DNA of 64,000 bases from Segatella copri (GCF_026015295.1 NZ_JAPDUW010000001.1:3740001-3804000); one strand, 5' to 3'. Shown: positions 37,411 through 44,971, counted from the first letter of the stretch. Translations and numbers: made by a program. The notes: generated by a model from the letters alone, not told the origin.

Positions 37411-38367
37411 TTAAAACAGAATTTTTGCTATTTGCTTGACGCTGTCTACAGCCGATACGGTGAAGAAGTGAACATTGTTGTAACCATGTTCGAAGAGATC
37501 TTGCACCTGAGCGGTAGTCCACTCGATACCGAGCTGCTTGGCATCATCGTCAGTTTTACATTTCAATACCTCCTGTGCGAGTTCTTCAGGAATATCGCAG
37601 TGGAAGGTTTTCGGCACTACAGTGAGCTGGCTCAACTTGGCAAAAGGCTTGATGGCAGGAATGATAGGAATGGTTACACCTATCTGCCGAGCCTTTTCAA
37701 CGAAAGCATAGAACTTCTCGTTGTCGTAGAAGAGCTGGGTAACGGCATACGCTGCGCCCAACTGTTGTTTCTCCAGGAGATGCTGCATATCCATTTCGAG
37801 GTTTGGCGCCTCTTCATGCTTCTCCGGATAGCAGGCTACACCGCAGCAGAACTTGTCGCCCGGGTGCTTGATGGGTGTGCCATCAAAGAAGAAACCGTCA
37901 TTAAACTGATTCACCTGCTTCAGGAGGTCGGTGGCATGGGCATGACCGTTCTCGGTTGGTGTAAACTGCCGGTCTTCTTTCGCCTTGTCTCCTCGCAGAA
38001 CGAGAATGTTGCTGATGCCCAGAAACTGGAGGTCGAGCAGTTCGTACTCGATGTCTTCCTTCGTAGCACCGCTGCAGATAATATGAGGGATGACAGGTAT
38101 GTCGTACTTGTTCTGTATAGCGCCTGCGATGGCAACGGTGCCCGGGCGGCGGCGCACACGCTGGCGAGTGAGGAGACCGTTTTCCAGTTCCTTGTATACA
38201 TACTCGCTATGGTGCGTAGTGATGTTGATAAAGCGAGGGCCAAACTCGCTCAGCGCATCGATGGTACGGAAGAGTGCTGCTGTTCCGTTACCTTTCAGCG
38301 GAGGTAAAACCTCGAACGAAAAGCCTCGCTTATCGCCCTGCTGATGTAGAAAATCTGCTATGTTCAT
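37411..38367 (-). CDS. metF: 5,10-methylenetetrahydrofolate reductase
   Basis: 318-residue FAD enzyme that reduces methylene-THF to methyl-THF for methionine synthesis. N-terminal 'FSFEVLPPLKGNGTAALF' carries the catalytic glutamate. 'FINITTHHSEYVY', 'PHIICSGATKEDIEYELLDL' and 'ILVLRGDKAKED' are family motifs, and 'AAYAVTQLFYDNEKFYAFV' binds the folate side. Length agrees with E. coli MetF (296). On the minus strand it precedes holB with no gap. A -7 element TAAATTTG is visible at 38410-38403, about 35 bases upstream. Confidence 0.93.
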   Translation of the reverse strand: MNIADFLHQQGDKRGFSFEVLPPLKGNGTAALFRTIDALSEFGPRFINITTHHSEYVYKELENGLLTRQRVRRRPGTVAIAGAIQNKYDIPVIPHIICSGATKEDIEYELLDLQFLGISNILVLRGDKAKEDRQFTPTENGHAHATDLLKQVNQFNDGFFFDGTPIKHPGDKFCCGVACYPEKHEEAPNLEMDMQHLLEKQQLGAAYAVTQLFYDNEKFYAFVEKARQIGVTIPIIPAIKPFAKLSQLTVVPKTFHCDIPEELAQEVLKCKTDDDAKQLGIEWTTAQVQDLFEHGYNNVHFFTVSAVDSVKQIAKILF

Positions 38368-38402
38368 ATTACCTAAATTCTATGTTTCTTCTTATTTTGG
38401 TG

Positions 38403-38410
38403 CAAATTTA
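38403..38410 (-). promoter_or_regulatory. -7 promoter element of metF
   Basis: Minus-strand TAAATTTG fits TAnnTTTG; no clear -33 TTTG lies at the expected spacing. Confidence 0.45.
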
Positions 38411-38573
38411 CAAAAAAAATAGGGGAAAACCGCATGTTGAACGTAATATTTATAAAGAAAAAACGTATATTATTAGGTGGAGATTGATTTTTGGCATGAA
38501 AAAAGAAGATTTCCTGCCGGTAAATGCTACGCTATTCTACAGAAAAGTGATTAAAATTTAAACCTAAAAAATA

Positions 38574-40025
38574 ATGGAACAAAAACAAACAGGCTCTAGA
38601 GCCTATCTTATTTCAATTGTGATGGTAGCCGTTTTGGGCGGCTTGCTTTTCGGTTATGATACCGCGGTAATCTCGGGAGCCGAGAAGGGTTTGCAGGCAT
38701 TCTTCATGGGTGCTGAGGATTTCACCTATACCGATTTCTGGCATGGATTCACTTCTTCCAGTGCCCTGATTGGTTGTATCATCGGTTCGGCGCTTTCGGG
38801 TGTGCTGGCTTCTAACTGGGGCCGTAAGCGTTCGCTGATCTTTGCGGGTGTGATGTTCTTCATCTCTGCATGGGGATCTATGTGTCCTGAGTCTTTGGTG
38901 CTGCCAAAGGGCGAACCTAATCTTACGCTTCTCATCGTGTTCAACCTCTACCGTGTGATTGGCGGTATCGGTGTGGGTCTGGCATCTGCTGTGTGCCCGA
39001 TGTATATCGGTGAGATTGCGCCTAGCAACATCCGTGGTATGTTGGTCAGCTGGAACCAGTTTGCCATCATCTTCGGTCAGCTGGTGGTTTATTTCGTCAA
39101 CTTCTTCATTCTTGGCGATCATATTGCTCCTGCTATCCAGAGTGTGGGCAACGGTATGAACCAGATTCTGAATGGTGGCGAGGCTGCCTGGGCTATCGAA
39201 ACCGGATGGCGCTATATGTTTGGTTCTGAGATGGTTCCTGCGGGTTTGTTTGCTCTGCTTATCTGCTTTGTTCCTGAGACTCCCCGTTATCTTGCCATGG
39301 TTGGTCAGGATGCGAAAGCTGAGCGTATCCTGGCTCGCATCAATGGTGCTGAGGAGGCTAAGAAGATTTTGGATGACATCAAGAATACGGTTACAGAGAA
39401 GAAGGAGAAACTGCTTACTTACGGTGTGCTCTGTATCTTCGTAGGTGTGATGCTCTCTGTATTCCAGCAGGCTGTAGGTATCAATGCCGTGCTCTATTAT
39501 GCTCCTCGTATCTATGAGGCTATGGGCTTTGATAATCCGATGGTATTGACCGTATTCAATGGTATCGTGAACCTCGGTTTCACCTGTGTAGCCATCTTTA
39601 CGGTAGAGAAGTTGGGACGTAAGCCTTTGCTCATTACCGGTTCCCTGGGCATGGCATTGGGTGCCATCGGTGTAGCCATCACCTTCGGTAATCCTAATCT
39701 GCAGTTGTTGTGCATGGTATCCATCATGGTTTACTCTGCATCGTTCATGTTCTCTTGGGGCCCAATCTGCTGGGTACTTATCGCCGAGGTATTCCCTAAT
39801 ACGATTCGTGGTGCTGCCGTAGCGATTGCCGTAGCCTTCCAGTGGATTTTCAACTGGATTGTTTCTACCTCTTTCGTTCCGATGGCTAACAGCCTGGGCT
39901 ATTGGTTCACCTATGGCCTGTATGGTGTTATCTGTATCCTCGCTGCCATCTTTGTATGGAAGCTCGTTCCTGAGACCAAGGGTAAGACACTGGAGGATAT
40001 GACCAAGCTTTGGAAGAAAAACTAA
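38574..40025 (+). CDS. XylE-like sugar:proton symporter (MFS sugar porter)
   Basis: 483-residue, 12-helix MFS transporter. Sugar-porter signatures: 'FGYDTAVISGAEKGL' in helix 1, 'NWGRKRSLIFAG' after helix 2, 'YRVIGGIGVGLASAVCPMYI', 'PETPRYL' before the central loop, 'QQAVGINAVLYYAP' in helix 7, and the final 'VPETKGKTLEDM'. It closely resembles E. coli XylE and GLUT-type carriers; D-xylose or glucose is the probable substrate, but no adjacent isomerase or kinase gene confirms it. A 21-codon frame at 38496-38561 just upstream could be a leader peptide, though weakly supported. Confidence 0.88.
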   Translation: MEQKQTGSRAYLISIVMVAVLGGLLFGYDTAVISGAEKGLQAFFMGAEDFTYTDFWHGFTSSSALIGCIIGSALSGVLASNWGRKRSLIFAGVMFFISAWGSMCPESLVLPKGEPNLTLLIVFNLYRVIGGIGVGLASAVCPMYIGEIAPSNIRGMLVSWNQFAIIFGQLVVYFVNFFILGDHIAPAIQSVGNGMNQILNGGEAAWAIETGWRYMFGSEMVPAGLFALLICFVPETPRYLAMVGQDAKAERILARINGAEEAKKILDDIKNTVTEKKEKLLTYGVLCIFVGVMLSVFQQAVGINAVLYYAPRIYEAMGFDNPMVLTVFNGIVNLGFTCVAIFTVEKLGRKPLLITGSLGMALGAIGVAITFGNPNLQLLCMVSIMVYSASFMFSWGPICWVLIAEVFPNTIRGAAVAIAVAFQWIFNWIVSTSFVPMANSLGYWFTYGLYGVICILAAIFVWKLVPETKGKTLEDMTKLWKKN

Positions 40026-40046
40026 GTTCTTATTCTGTGAAATATC

Positions 40047-40085
40047 AAAACCGCCAGGCGTAGAAAGAAACGCCTGGCGGTTTTT
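40047..40085. terminator. Bidirectional terminator after the sugar porter gene
   Basis: A 14-bp G+C-rich stem (40047-40060 with 40071-40084), loop of 10, T-run on the plus side and TTTT on the minus side. It can also end the minus-strand transcript proposed for 40047-40236. Confidence 0.9.
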
Positions 40086-40236
40086 CTTTATGCCCCCGGC
40101 TCGTCAGCTTAATCCATACCATGATATGATTTAATTTTTCCATTTTCGTTTTTCTCTTTAAATTGTTAGTGGCCTACCGATTGGGGCAAGCTCGGTGTCC
40201 TTCATCGGGAGGAGAATCACATTCTCCGCGCTTTCA
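40047..40236 (-). ncRNA. Candidate small RNA (about 190 nt) convergent with the sugar porter gene
   Basis: A near-perfect minus-strand promoter at 40272-40242 has no annotated gene behind it; transcription would end at the terminator 40047-40085. The first 100 nt can form a GGAGAAT/ATTCTCC hairpin, then a CCGAT/ATCGG stem enclosing 'GGACACCGAGC', and are richer in G+C than the flanks, as expected for structured RNA. A 32-codon frame (ATG at 40143, stop at 40045) lies in the 3' half and runs into the terminator stem, so translation seems less likely. I cannot match it to a known RNA family. Confidence 0.5.
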
Positions 40237-40241
40237 TGTTG

Positions 40242-40272
40242 CAAAAGTAATGTTTATTTCAGACTTATGCAA
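40242..40272 (-). promoter_or_regulatory. Strong minus-strand promoter without an assigned gene
   Basis: TTG at 40272-40270 and TACTTTTG at 40249-40242 with exactly 20 bases between them. Confidence 0.7.
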
Positions 40273-40445
40273 TTTTTTGAAGAGAAAAAATGCATTTTAA
40301 TGGCTGATTTGTTGAAAAAAAATCTTTTTCCTCACGTATTACGTATAATGTAAAAAATGTAAACGTATATATATAATATACTTGGTATAATGTAGGGAAG
40401 AAAAATCAGTACCTAACTACCTGATATTCGGTATCTTACATTTTT

Positions 40446-40562
40446 AAGATTCGCTCTGGTAGTCATTGGGGCATATCAGAAGGCACATGATTGGCTCTGA
40501 TGGTACCTATTATTGGCCCTGGTAGTCATCAAAAAAGGGTAATTCTCTCTGATAGTCATTGC
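40446..40562. repeat. Interspersed CTCTGRTAGTCATTG-like repeats
   Basis: Four related copies of about 15 bases (near 40452, 40493, 40515 and 40548) with the core CTGGTAGTCAT or CTGATAGTCAT. They are irregularly spaced in an AT-rich non-coding stretch. No function can be read from them. The part from 40273 to 40445 shows nothing else beyond AT-rich sequence. Confidence 0.5.
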
Positions 40563-40646
40563 CCACCCAAATGAGGTGAAAAAATGATGTTCTTCCGTTT
40601 ACCAACTGATGTGGCTGCGTCGGGTTAAGGATATGGCTGAACTGGG

Positions 40647-40800
40647 TTACGCAGACGGCTGGATTCGCTTACTCAGACGGCTGGACTCGCTGATTGAGCC
40701 ACTTGAGTAATCTGACAAAGCCACTTGAGTAAGCTGATTGAGCCACTTGAGTAAGTTAACTGAGCCACTTGAGTAAGTTAACTGAGCCACTTGAATATTC
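40647..40800. repeat. Seven tandem 22-bp direct repeats
   Basis: Units of exactly 22 bp run from 40647 to 40800. The last five (40691-40800) share the core GAGCCACTTGAGTAAG; the first two share CAGACGGCTGGAYTCGC at the same phase. As 22 is not a multiple of three, the repeats change frame at each unit and are unlikely to be coding. The array ends about 100 bases before the promoter of the HU-like gene. Confidence 0.8.
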
Positions 40801-40902
40801 TGCAGCATACGCTTGCGTGCAAAAGTATACATAATTGAGCCAAATAGAGCACAACTGGTACTTATCGTACCAAAGTGGACAAGTGGGGCACCGCCGATGT
40901 TG

Positions 40903-40910
40903 TATCTTTG
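40903..40910 (+). promoter_or_regulatory. -7 promoter element of the HU-smalltalk-amidase cassette
   Basis: TATCTTTG fits TAnnTTTG, 66 bases before the HU-like start. The -33 position has only a weak GTGG. Confidence 0.5.
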
Positions 40911-40975
40911 TATCAGCATTCGGGAAGAGACCGGTGCACAACATGATTATTCACAATTTTAAAATTTTATGTATT

Positions 40976-41560
40976 ATGGCAATTAATTACAGTTTAGTAA
41001 AGCTTGCGTCAAAATTTGGTGACAAAGCAGGAGTTCCTCTTTTCTACGCCCGTGCTCAGATGAAAGACTCCATTTCGCTCAAGAAGTTTGCGAAGTTGAT
41101 CGCTATGCAGACCACTGTATCCTATGCGGATGTAACAGCCGTTCTGGTCAGTATGCAGGAGAACATGATCATCGAGTTGCAGCGAGGCAACCAGATTGAT
41201 TTCGGCGAGTTGGGCAAGTTCCGCCTCCAGCTTACCAGTGAGGGTGCGGCAACTGCAGCCGAATTTAAGAGCGACATCAACATCAAGGGTGTGAACATCC
41301 AGTTTATCCCGGGCAGCGATCTTGCCAACATCTTCGTAGGTATGGAGTTTGAGCAGGTTGCATCACGTGCCGTACAGAAGGCTGCCCTCAAGGCTGAGAA
41401 GGAGGGTGCCAAGACCCTCGACATCGAGGAGGCTAAGAAAAAGCCTGCCAAGGACAATGCTCCTTCTGGCGGCGATACCACGGGTGGCAACACCTCAGGC
41501 GAGCAGACCGGCGGAACTGGCAGTACCGGCAATGGTGACACTGGAGACGGATTAGAATAA
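40976..41560 (+). CDS. HU-like DNA-binding protein with low-complexity tail
   Basis: 194-residue protein. Residues 1-125 resemble the long Bacteroidetes HU variants ('MAINYSLVKLASKFGDKAG', 'KKFAKLIAMQTTVSYADVTA', 'IDFGELGKFRLQL'), in which an HU/IHF core binds DNA as a dimer. The C-terminus turns into a charged, then Gly/Thr/Ser-rich tail ('GGDTTGGNTSGEQTGGTG'). The ATG at 40976 is chosen: the frame is open further upstream but that part crosses the promoter. The smalltalk peptide gene and an amidase gene follow, an association seen repeatedly in Bacteroidales genomes, with a function not established. Confidence 0.82.
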   Translation: MAINYSLVKLASKFGDKAGVPLFYARAQMKDSISLKKFAKLIAMQTTVSYADVTAVLVSMQENMIIELQRGNQIDFGELGKFRLQLTSEGAATAAEFKSDINIKGVNIQFIPGSDLANIFVGMEFEQVASRAVQKAALKAEKEGAKTLDIEEAKKKPAKDNAPSGGDTTGGNTSGEQTGGTGSTGNGDTGDGLE

Positions 41561-41585
41561 TTAACCTTTTAAAACAGAATAGATT

Positions 41586-41690
41586 ATGACAGAAAAGAAC
41601 AAGCAGAAATGGAATGAGATTCTCAAGTTTGCAGTAACCGTACTGACAGCTCTCCTCGGGGCGTTGGGCGTTTCGGCAGGTGGACTTTAG
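41586..41690 (+). CDS. Smalltalk-family small membrane peptide
   Basis: A 34-residue peptide: charged start 'MTEKNKQKWNEILKFA', then a single hydrophobic helix 'VTVLTALLGALGVSAGGL'. This is the pattern of the short Bacteroidetes 'smalltalk' proteins that sit between HU-like and amidase genes. It starts 25 bases after the HU-like stop and its end comes 4 bases before the amidase start, so the three are clearly one unit. A holin-like or signalling role is possible but not shown. Confidence 0.75.
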   Translation: MTEKNKQKWNEILKFAVTVLTALLGALGVSAGGL

Positions 41691-41694
41691 AGTG

Positions 41695-42129
41695 ATGCCT
41701 ATGAGAGACATCGATATGATAGTGGTGCATTGCAGTGGCAGCCGCTGCGATCACCGTTATACGATGAAGATGCTGCGCTACGACCATGTTCATAACAACG
41801 GCTGGACTGACATCGGCTACCATTTCTACATCACGCTGGATGGAGTGGTTCATGCCTGTCGCCCGGTAGAGCGTATGGGTTCTCATGCCCTCGGTTACAA
41901 TGCGCACAGCATAGGCATCTGTTACGAGGGTGGTCTTTCGCCATCGGGCTGCATCAGCGACACCCGCACACCTAAGCAGAAGGAGGCGATGAAGCATCTG
42001 ATTCAGGATCTTCACCACCGTTTTCCGGGCATCCGTACCATCCTGGGTCATCGCGATTTGCCTGGCGTTCAGAAAGCCTGTCCGTGTTTTGATGCCACGA
42101 AGCTTCAGTACCTCCTGGATGCTTCCTGA
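41695..42129 (+). CDS. N-acetylmuramoyl-L-alanine amidase (T7 lysozyme-like, amidase_2)
   Basis: 144-residue zinc amidase that cuts the bond between muramic acid and L-alanine. Zinc ligands can be placed: His in 'MIVVHCSGSRCDHRYT' near residue 12, and His and Cys in 'ILGHRDLPGVQKACPCFD' near residues 117-130. 'DIGYHFYITLDGVVHACRPV' and 'GYNAHSIGICYEGG' are typical of the family. There is no signal peptide, so release would need a holin-like partner or lysis. The ATG at 41695 or 41701 is likely; an in-frame GTG at 41680 overlaps the smalltalk gene. A terminator follows. Confidence 0.9.
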   Translation: MPMRDIDMIVVHCSGSRCDHRYTMKMLRYDHVHNNGWTDIGYHFYITLDGVVHACRPVERMGSHALGYNAHSIGICYEGGLSPSGCISDTRTPKQKEAMKHLIQDLHHRFPGIRTILGHRDLPGVQKACPCFDATKLQYLLDAS

Positions 42130-42189
42130 TTCTCTTCCATTAAGAGGGTTTTTCAAGAGCAGAATCCCTCCGAATTTATTTAACAAGTT

Positions 42190-42221
42190 AGGGCGCATCC
42201 CAATCCGATGCGCCCTTTTTC
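42190..42221 (+). terminator. Terminator after the amidase gene
   Basis: 10-bp stem AGGGCGCATC (42190-42199) with 42207-42216, loop of 7, then a T-run. Confidence 0.88.
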
Positions 42222-42240
42222 TTTGTCGTCATATTTCTTT

Positions 42241-42280
42241 CATTCAACACTCAACATTCAACACTCAACATTCAACATTC
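42241..42280. repeat. Short tandem repeat (TTCAACA/CTCAACA) upstream of the first Rpn gene
   Basis: About five head-to-tail 7-8-base units. A related shorter stretch lies at 48210-48238 before the second Rpn gene, so it belongs to the duplicated unit. Confidence 0.7.
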
Positions 42281-43168
42281 TCTAACTTTTTCCGAAACTT
42301 TTCCTAGAAAACTCTTGCAGATATGAAAATAAAACCGTAACTTTGCGGCATGGATTTTTAATACAGATGATTATGAAGCAGGTAGAAGAAAGATACATCA
42401 GCTTGCTGACCGACTTCGGTTTCAAGCGAATTTTTGGAACAGCAATGAACAAGGATTTGCTCATTTGCTTCCTTAACAGCTTGTTTAATGGCAGACAGGT
42501 TGTGAAGGACGTGAAGTATCTGAATCCAGAGCACGTAGGAGATGTCTATACTGACCGCAGAGCCATCTTTGATGTATATTGCGAGGGCGAAAACGGTGAG
42601 AAGTTCATTGTAGAAATGCAGAATGCGTACCAGACGTATTTCAAGGATCGCGCCCTCTTCTACTCCACCTTCCCTATCCGAGAACAGGCGCCCAAGGGGA
42701 ATGAGTGGGATTTCAAGCTCAATCATATCTATACCGTTGCCCTGCTCAACTTCAGCATGAACGAGGACGCCTTCGACAAGGAGAAAATCCGCCATCATGT
42801 GCAGTTGTGCGACACTGCTACCCACAAAGTATTTTACGACAAACTCGAATATATCTATGTAGAGATTTCCAAGTTCAACAAATCCCTGGAACAACTGGAT
42901 ACTCTATACGAGAAGTGGCTCTATGCACTGAAGAATCTCTATAAGCTTACCCAGCGCCCTAAAGAACTGTGCGATAAAGTCTTCGACCGTCTCTTTGAGG
43001 AAGCCGAGATAGCCAAGTTTACTCCGCAGGAAATGAGGGAGTACGAGACCAGCAAGATGGCATATCGCGACATCAAGAATTCCGTAGACACTGCCAAGCG
43101 TGAAGGTATAGCTGAGGGTAAGGAAATTGGTATGAAGGAAGGTATGGAGAAAGGTAGAGAAGAAGGCA
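42262..43168 (+). repeat. Direct repeat of about 0.9 kb, first copy (partner 48222-49128)
   Basis: Colinear with 48222-49128 at a constant offset of 5960 bases with no insertion or deletion visible, covering the 5' flank, promoter and coding region of the Rpn genes. The 3' flanks (43327-43410 and 49259-49342) are a second matching block. Such repeats can recombine and delete or duplicate the pilus operon between them. Confidence 0.85.
42315..42345 (+). promoter_or_regulatory. Promoter of the first Rpn gene
   Basis: TTG at 42315-42317 and TAACTTTG at 42338-42345 with 20-base spacing. The same promoter is conserved 5960 bases downstream at 48275-48305. Confidence 0.72.
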
Positions 43169-43338
43169 GAGCTGAAGGCAGAGCTGAAGGCAGAGCTGAA
43201 GGCAGAGCTGAAGGCATGAACCTGCGAAGCCTTGAAATTGCCAGGAAGATGCTGGCAAAGGGTATGGATGAAGCGTCTATCATGGATATGACGGGGCTGA
43301 CGGCAGAGGAGATAAAGCTGCTGAAAGCGGAGATATAG
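42367..43338 (+). CDS. Rpn-family PD-(D/E)XK nuclease, copy 1
   Basis: About 323 residues. N-terminal 'LTDFGFKRIFGTAMNKDLL' and 'IFDVYCEGENGEKFIVEMQ' (aspartate, then E-x-Q) are the PDDEXK_2 active-site signature of Rpn (recombination-promoting nuclease / putative transposase) proteins. From about residue 245 a helical 'GMKEGMEKGREEG' stretch leads into four 12-bp repeats ('AEGR' units) and a 40-residue C-terminal domain starting with an internal ATG at 43216. In E. coli such C-terminal parts can be made separately and inhibit the toxic full-length nuclease. Differs from copy 2 at only five positions over about 260 residues before the C-terminus. An upstream TTG start at 42343 overlaps the promoter and is rejected. 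Confidence 0.88.
   Translation: MIMKQVEERYISLLTDFGFKRIFGTAMNKDLLICFLNSLFNGRQVVKDVKYLNPEHVGDVYTDRRAIFDVYCEGENGEKFIVEMQNAYQTYFKDRALFYSTFPIREQAPKGNEWDFKLNHIYTVALLNFSMNEDAFDKEKIRHHVQLCDTATHKVFYDKLEYIYVEISKFNKSLEQLDTLYEKWLYALKNLYKLTQRPKELCDKVFDRLFEEAEIAKFTPQEMREYETSKMAYRDIKNSVDTAKREGIAEGKEIGMKEGMEKGREEGRAEGRAEGRAEGRAEGMNLRSLEIARKMLAKGMDEASIMDMTGLTAEEIKLLKAEI
43162..43209 (+). repeat. Four 12-bp in-frame repeats in the first Rpn gene
   Basis: GAAGGCAGAGCT is repeated four times without change, encoding E-G-R-A units. Loss or gain of units keeps the frame and alters linker length. Copy 2 of the gene lacks them. Confidence 0.92.
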
Positions 43339-43360
43339 ATTACGAATATCACCATATAAT

Positions 43361-43412
43361 CAAGGGTCTATACGCCACTTATCATCGTGACATATAGACC
43401 CTTGTCGTTTCC
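43361..43412 (+). terminator. Terminator after the first Rpn gene
   Basis: 12-bp stem CAAGGGTCTATA (43361-43372) with 43393-43404 and a T-rich tail. Nearly the same hairpin follows the second Rpn gene. Confidence 0.75.
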
Positions 43413-43485
43413 CGAGGTGCGGGTGACTATGTTTGCTGGGCACCTTATACTCCTGCCCAGCTTAGGAGTTAAACAATCTACTTTA

Positions 43486-44940
43486 TTATTCAACCTTAAA
43501 TCTACATGTTATGGACTTAAATTCACGCCCAAGGAAATTTTTGTTCCAATGTTTATTACTATCAGCATAATCTATATCGTTATTAGCTGTATATAAATTA
43601 TCGTCAGTTTTAATCATCTCTTTTTGATAGTCTGACAAAATTAAATCTATATTTGGGGTAATGTCTGAAAATATTTGCCAATATCTTGCATCTGCATAGT
43701 TTATAGGGCCAAAAGTCAGCTTTGAAAGCAGATAACATTCATTAAATGCACCAGAATTAAGTTTGTTAAGACTCGGCGCTTCTACTACTGTAAGATATTG
43801 GCACTCACTAAAAGCATATTTCTTAATTTCTTTTACGTCAGGCATTTTGACAGACTTAAGTTGCGACATCCTTTTGAATGCCCCTTCTGGAATAGTTTCC
43901 ACACCAATAATGGTCAACTCAATTGTACCCTCGTCGTTAGGGGCGGCATTTCTGATGGCATTTCTTATTTTAGAAAAGTCATTAAAATCTTTAGCCAAAT
44001 TGAGCGTTATGTCAGTTTTTCCTGCAGCCAAAGCTTGTTTTATAATTAATTCTGGTGTGAGTATGGAGGCATCGCCTCCAGTAATTGCATCGCCAGTACC
44101 CCAATCCGCAACACTTACACTTCCGATTATAGCATTGTCCTTACCTATTCTTACATCATAGGTATAGCTCTCGGCTTTTTCAAGAGCAGGAATTCCTGTT
44201 ACATACAGTTCTTTTGTCTGAGTAGGGTTGCCCACACCATCATTGTATGTCACAGTGAGTTTGAGGAATTTCTCTGTAGAATTGGCAGTTCCTGGAGATA
44301 CCAAAGCATAGAATACATTGTCTTTTTTACAAGCTTGGATGCCTACGTAGCTGTCACTTTCTCCTGCTGGAACTTTCAGCTTAGAATAAACTTCTACGGC
44401 AGAAAGTGTAGGTATCCGTGTTTCGAACTCATTTCCAAAAGCACTTACTTTGACTATGATGCGAGCCGTCTGACGTTCAAAGTTCAATGTCAACTGTCTG
44501 GTATCAGGTATCTTTGTCACATTTTCAGTGCATGTCATATAATCAGACTGAGCAATTTTCGTGATGTCAGATTGATCAGCTTCGATATGACCCTCAGAGA
44601 TAGAATTGGTGGAATTCCCTGGATAAAAAGCCTCGAAAGTCTGGGCATTACCCGTCCAGAGCTGATAGTCATTCGCATTCGCCCATTGTCCGGTCTTATT
44701 TTTGGTATAAACCACGGTTTTACCCTCAGTAGTTACGCTGATAGCATCGTTCTCATTAAAACTCTGTTGTTCCGCTTCTGTACCCACAGGATTACTACGG
44801 GTAAAAATGCTGTTTCCACCAACGGTGGCAGCAATCTTCACCTCATTGGCGGCAGTGTTAGCTCCCAGTTCGTCATCAGTAGAGCAAGCGGCAAGCATTG
44901 CTATAACTGCAAATGCTCCCATATATCTTGTAATCTTCAT
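43486..44940 (-). CDS. Fimbrillin-like lipoprotein with C-terminal BspA-type leucine-rich repeats
   Basis: 484-residue lipoprotein: signal ending 'AMLAACSTDDELG' (cysteine near residue 19). The N-terminal 300 residues have the fimbrillin (Mfa-like) pattern: 'EQQSFNENDAISVTTEGKTV', 'LWTGNAQTFEAFYPG', 'QLTLNFERQTARIIVKV'. From about residue 325 the sequence changes to BspA-type LRR_5 repeats ('IPEGAFKRMSQLKSVKMPDV', 'IKKYAFSECQYLTVVEAP', 'LNSGAFNECYLLSKL'), which commonly bind host or bacterial surfaces. As the last gene of a type V pilus operon it is the likely tip adhesin. The final 60 residues match nothing I know. Confidence 0.82.
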   Translation of the reverse strand: MKITRYMGAFAVIAMLAACSTDDELGANTAANEVKIAATVGGNSIFTRSNPVGTEAEQQSFNENDAISVTTEGKTVVYTKNKTGQWANANDYQLWTGNAQTFEAFYPGNSTNSISEGHIEADQSDITKIAQSDYMTCTENVTKIPDTRQLTLNFERQTARIIVKVSAFGNEFETRIPTLSAVEVYSKLKVPAGESDSYVGIQACKKDNVFYALVSPGTANSTEKFLKLTVTYNDGVGNPTQTKELYVTGIPALEKAESYTYDVRIGKDNAIIGSVSVADWGTGDAITGGDASILTPELIIKQALAAGKTDITLNLAKDFNDFSKIRNAIRNAAPNDEGTIELTIIGVETIPEGAFKRMSQLKSVKMPDVKEIKKYAFSECQYLTVVEAPSLNKLNSGAFNECYLLSKLTFGPINYADARYWQIFSDITPNIDLILSDYQKEMIKTDDNLYTANNDIDYADSNKHWNKNFLGREFKSITCRFKVE

Positions 44941-44971
44941 ATCTTGTCTATTTTAAATGTCTAACAATTCT

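Noticed and set aside
38496..38561. 21-codon leader peptide before the sugar porter gene
   Set aside because: No promoter with good -33/-7 elements lies before it and no regulatory codon run or attenuator structure is seen; kept only as a note.
40045..40143. 32-codon protein gene on the minus strand
   Set aside because: Its 3' end runs through the terminator hairpin and the composition is not protein-like; the RNA reading is preferred.
40647..40800. CRISPR-like array
   Set aside because: The 22-bp units are directly adjacent with no unique spacers, and no cas gene is in the window.
42343..42366. Longer N-terminus of the Rpn proteins from a TTG codon
   Set aside because: The TTG lies inside the -7 promoter element, conserved in both copies.
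43435..43461. Hairpin GCTGGGCA/TGCCCAGC as terminator of the pilus operon
   Set aside because: Loop of 11 and no T-run on the minus strand; may be a weak structure but is not supported as a terminator.
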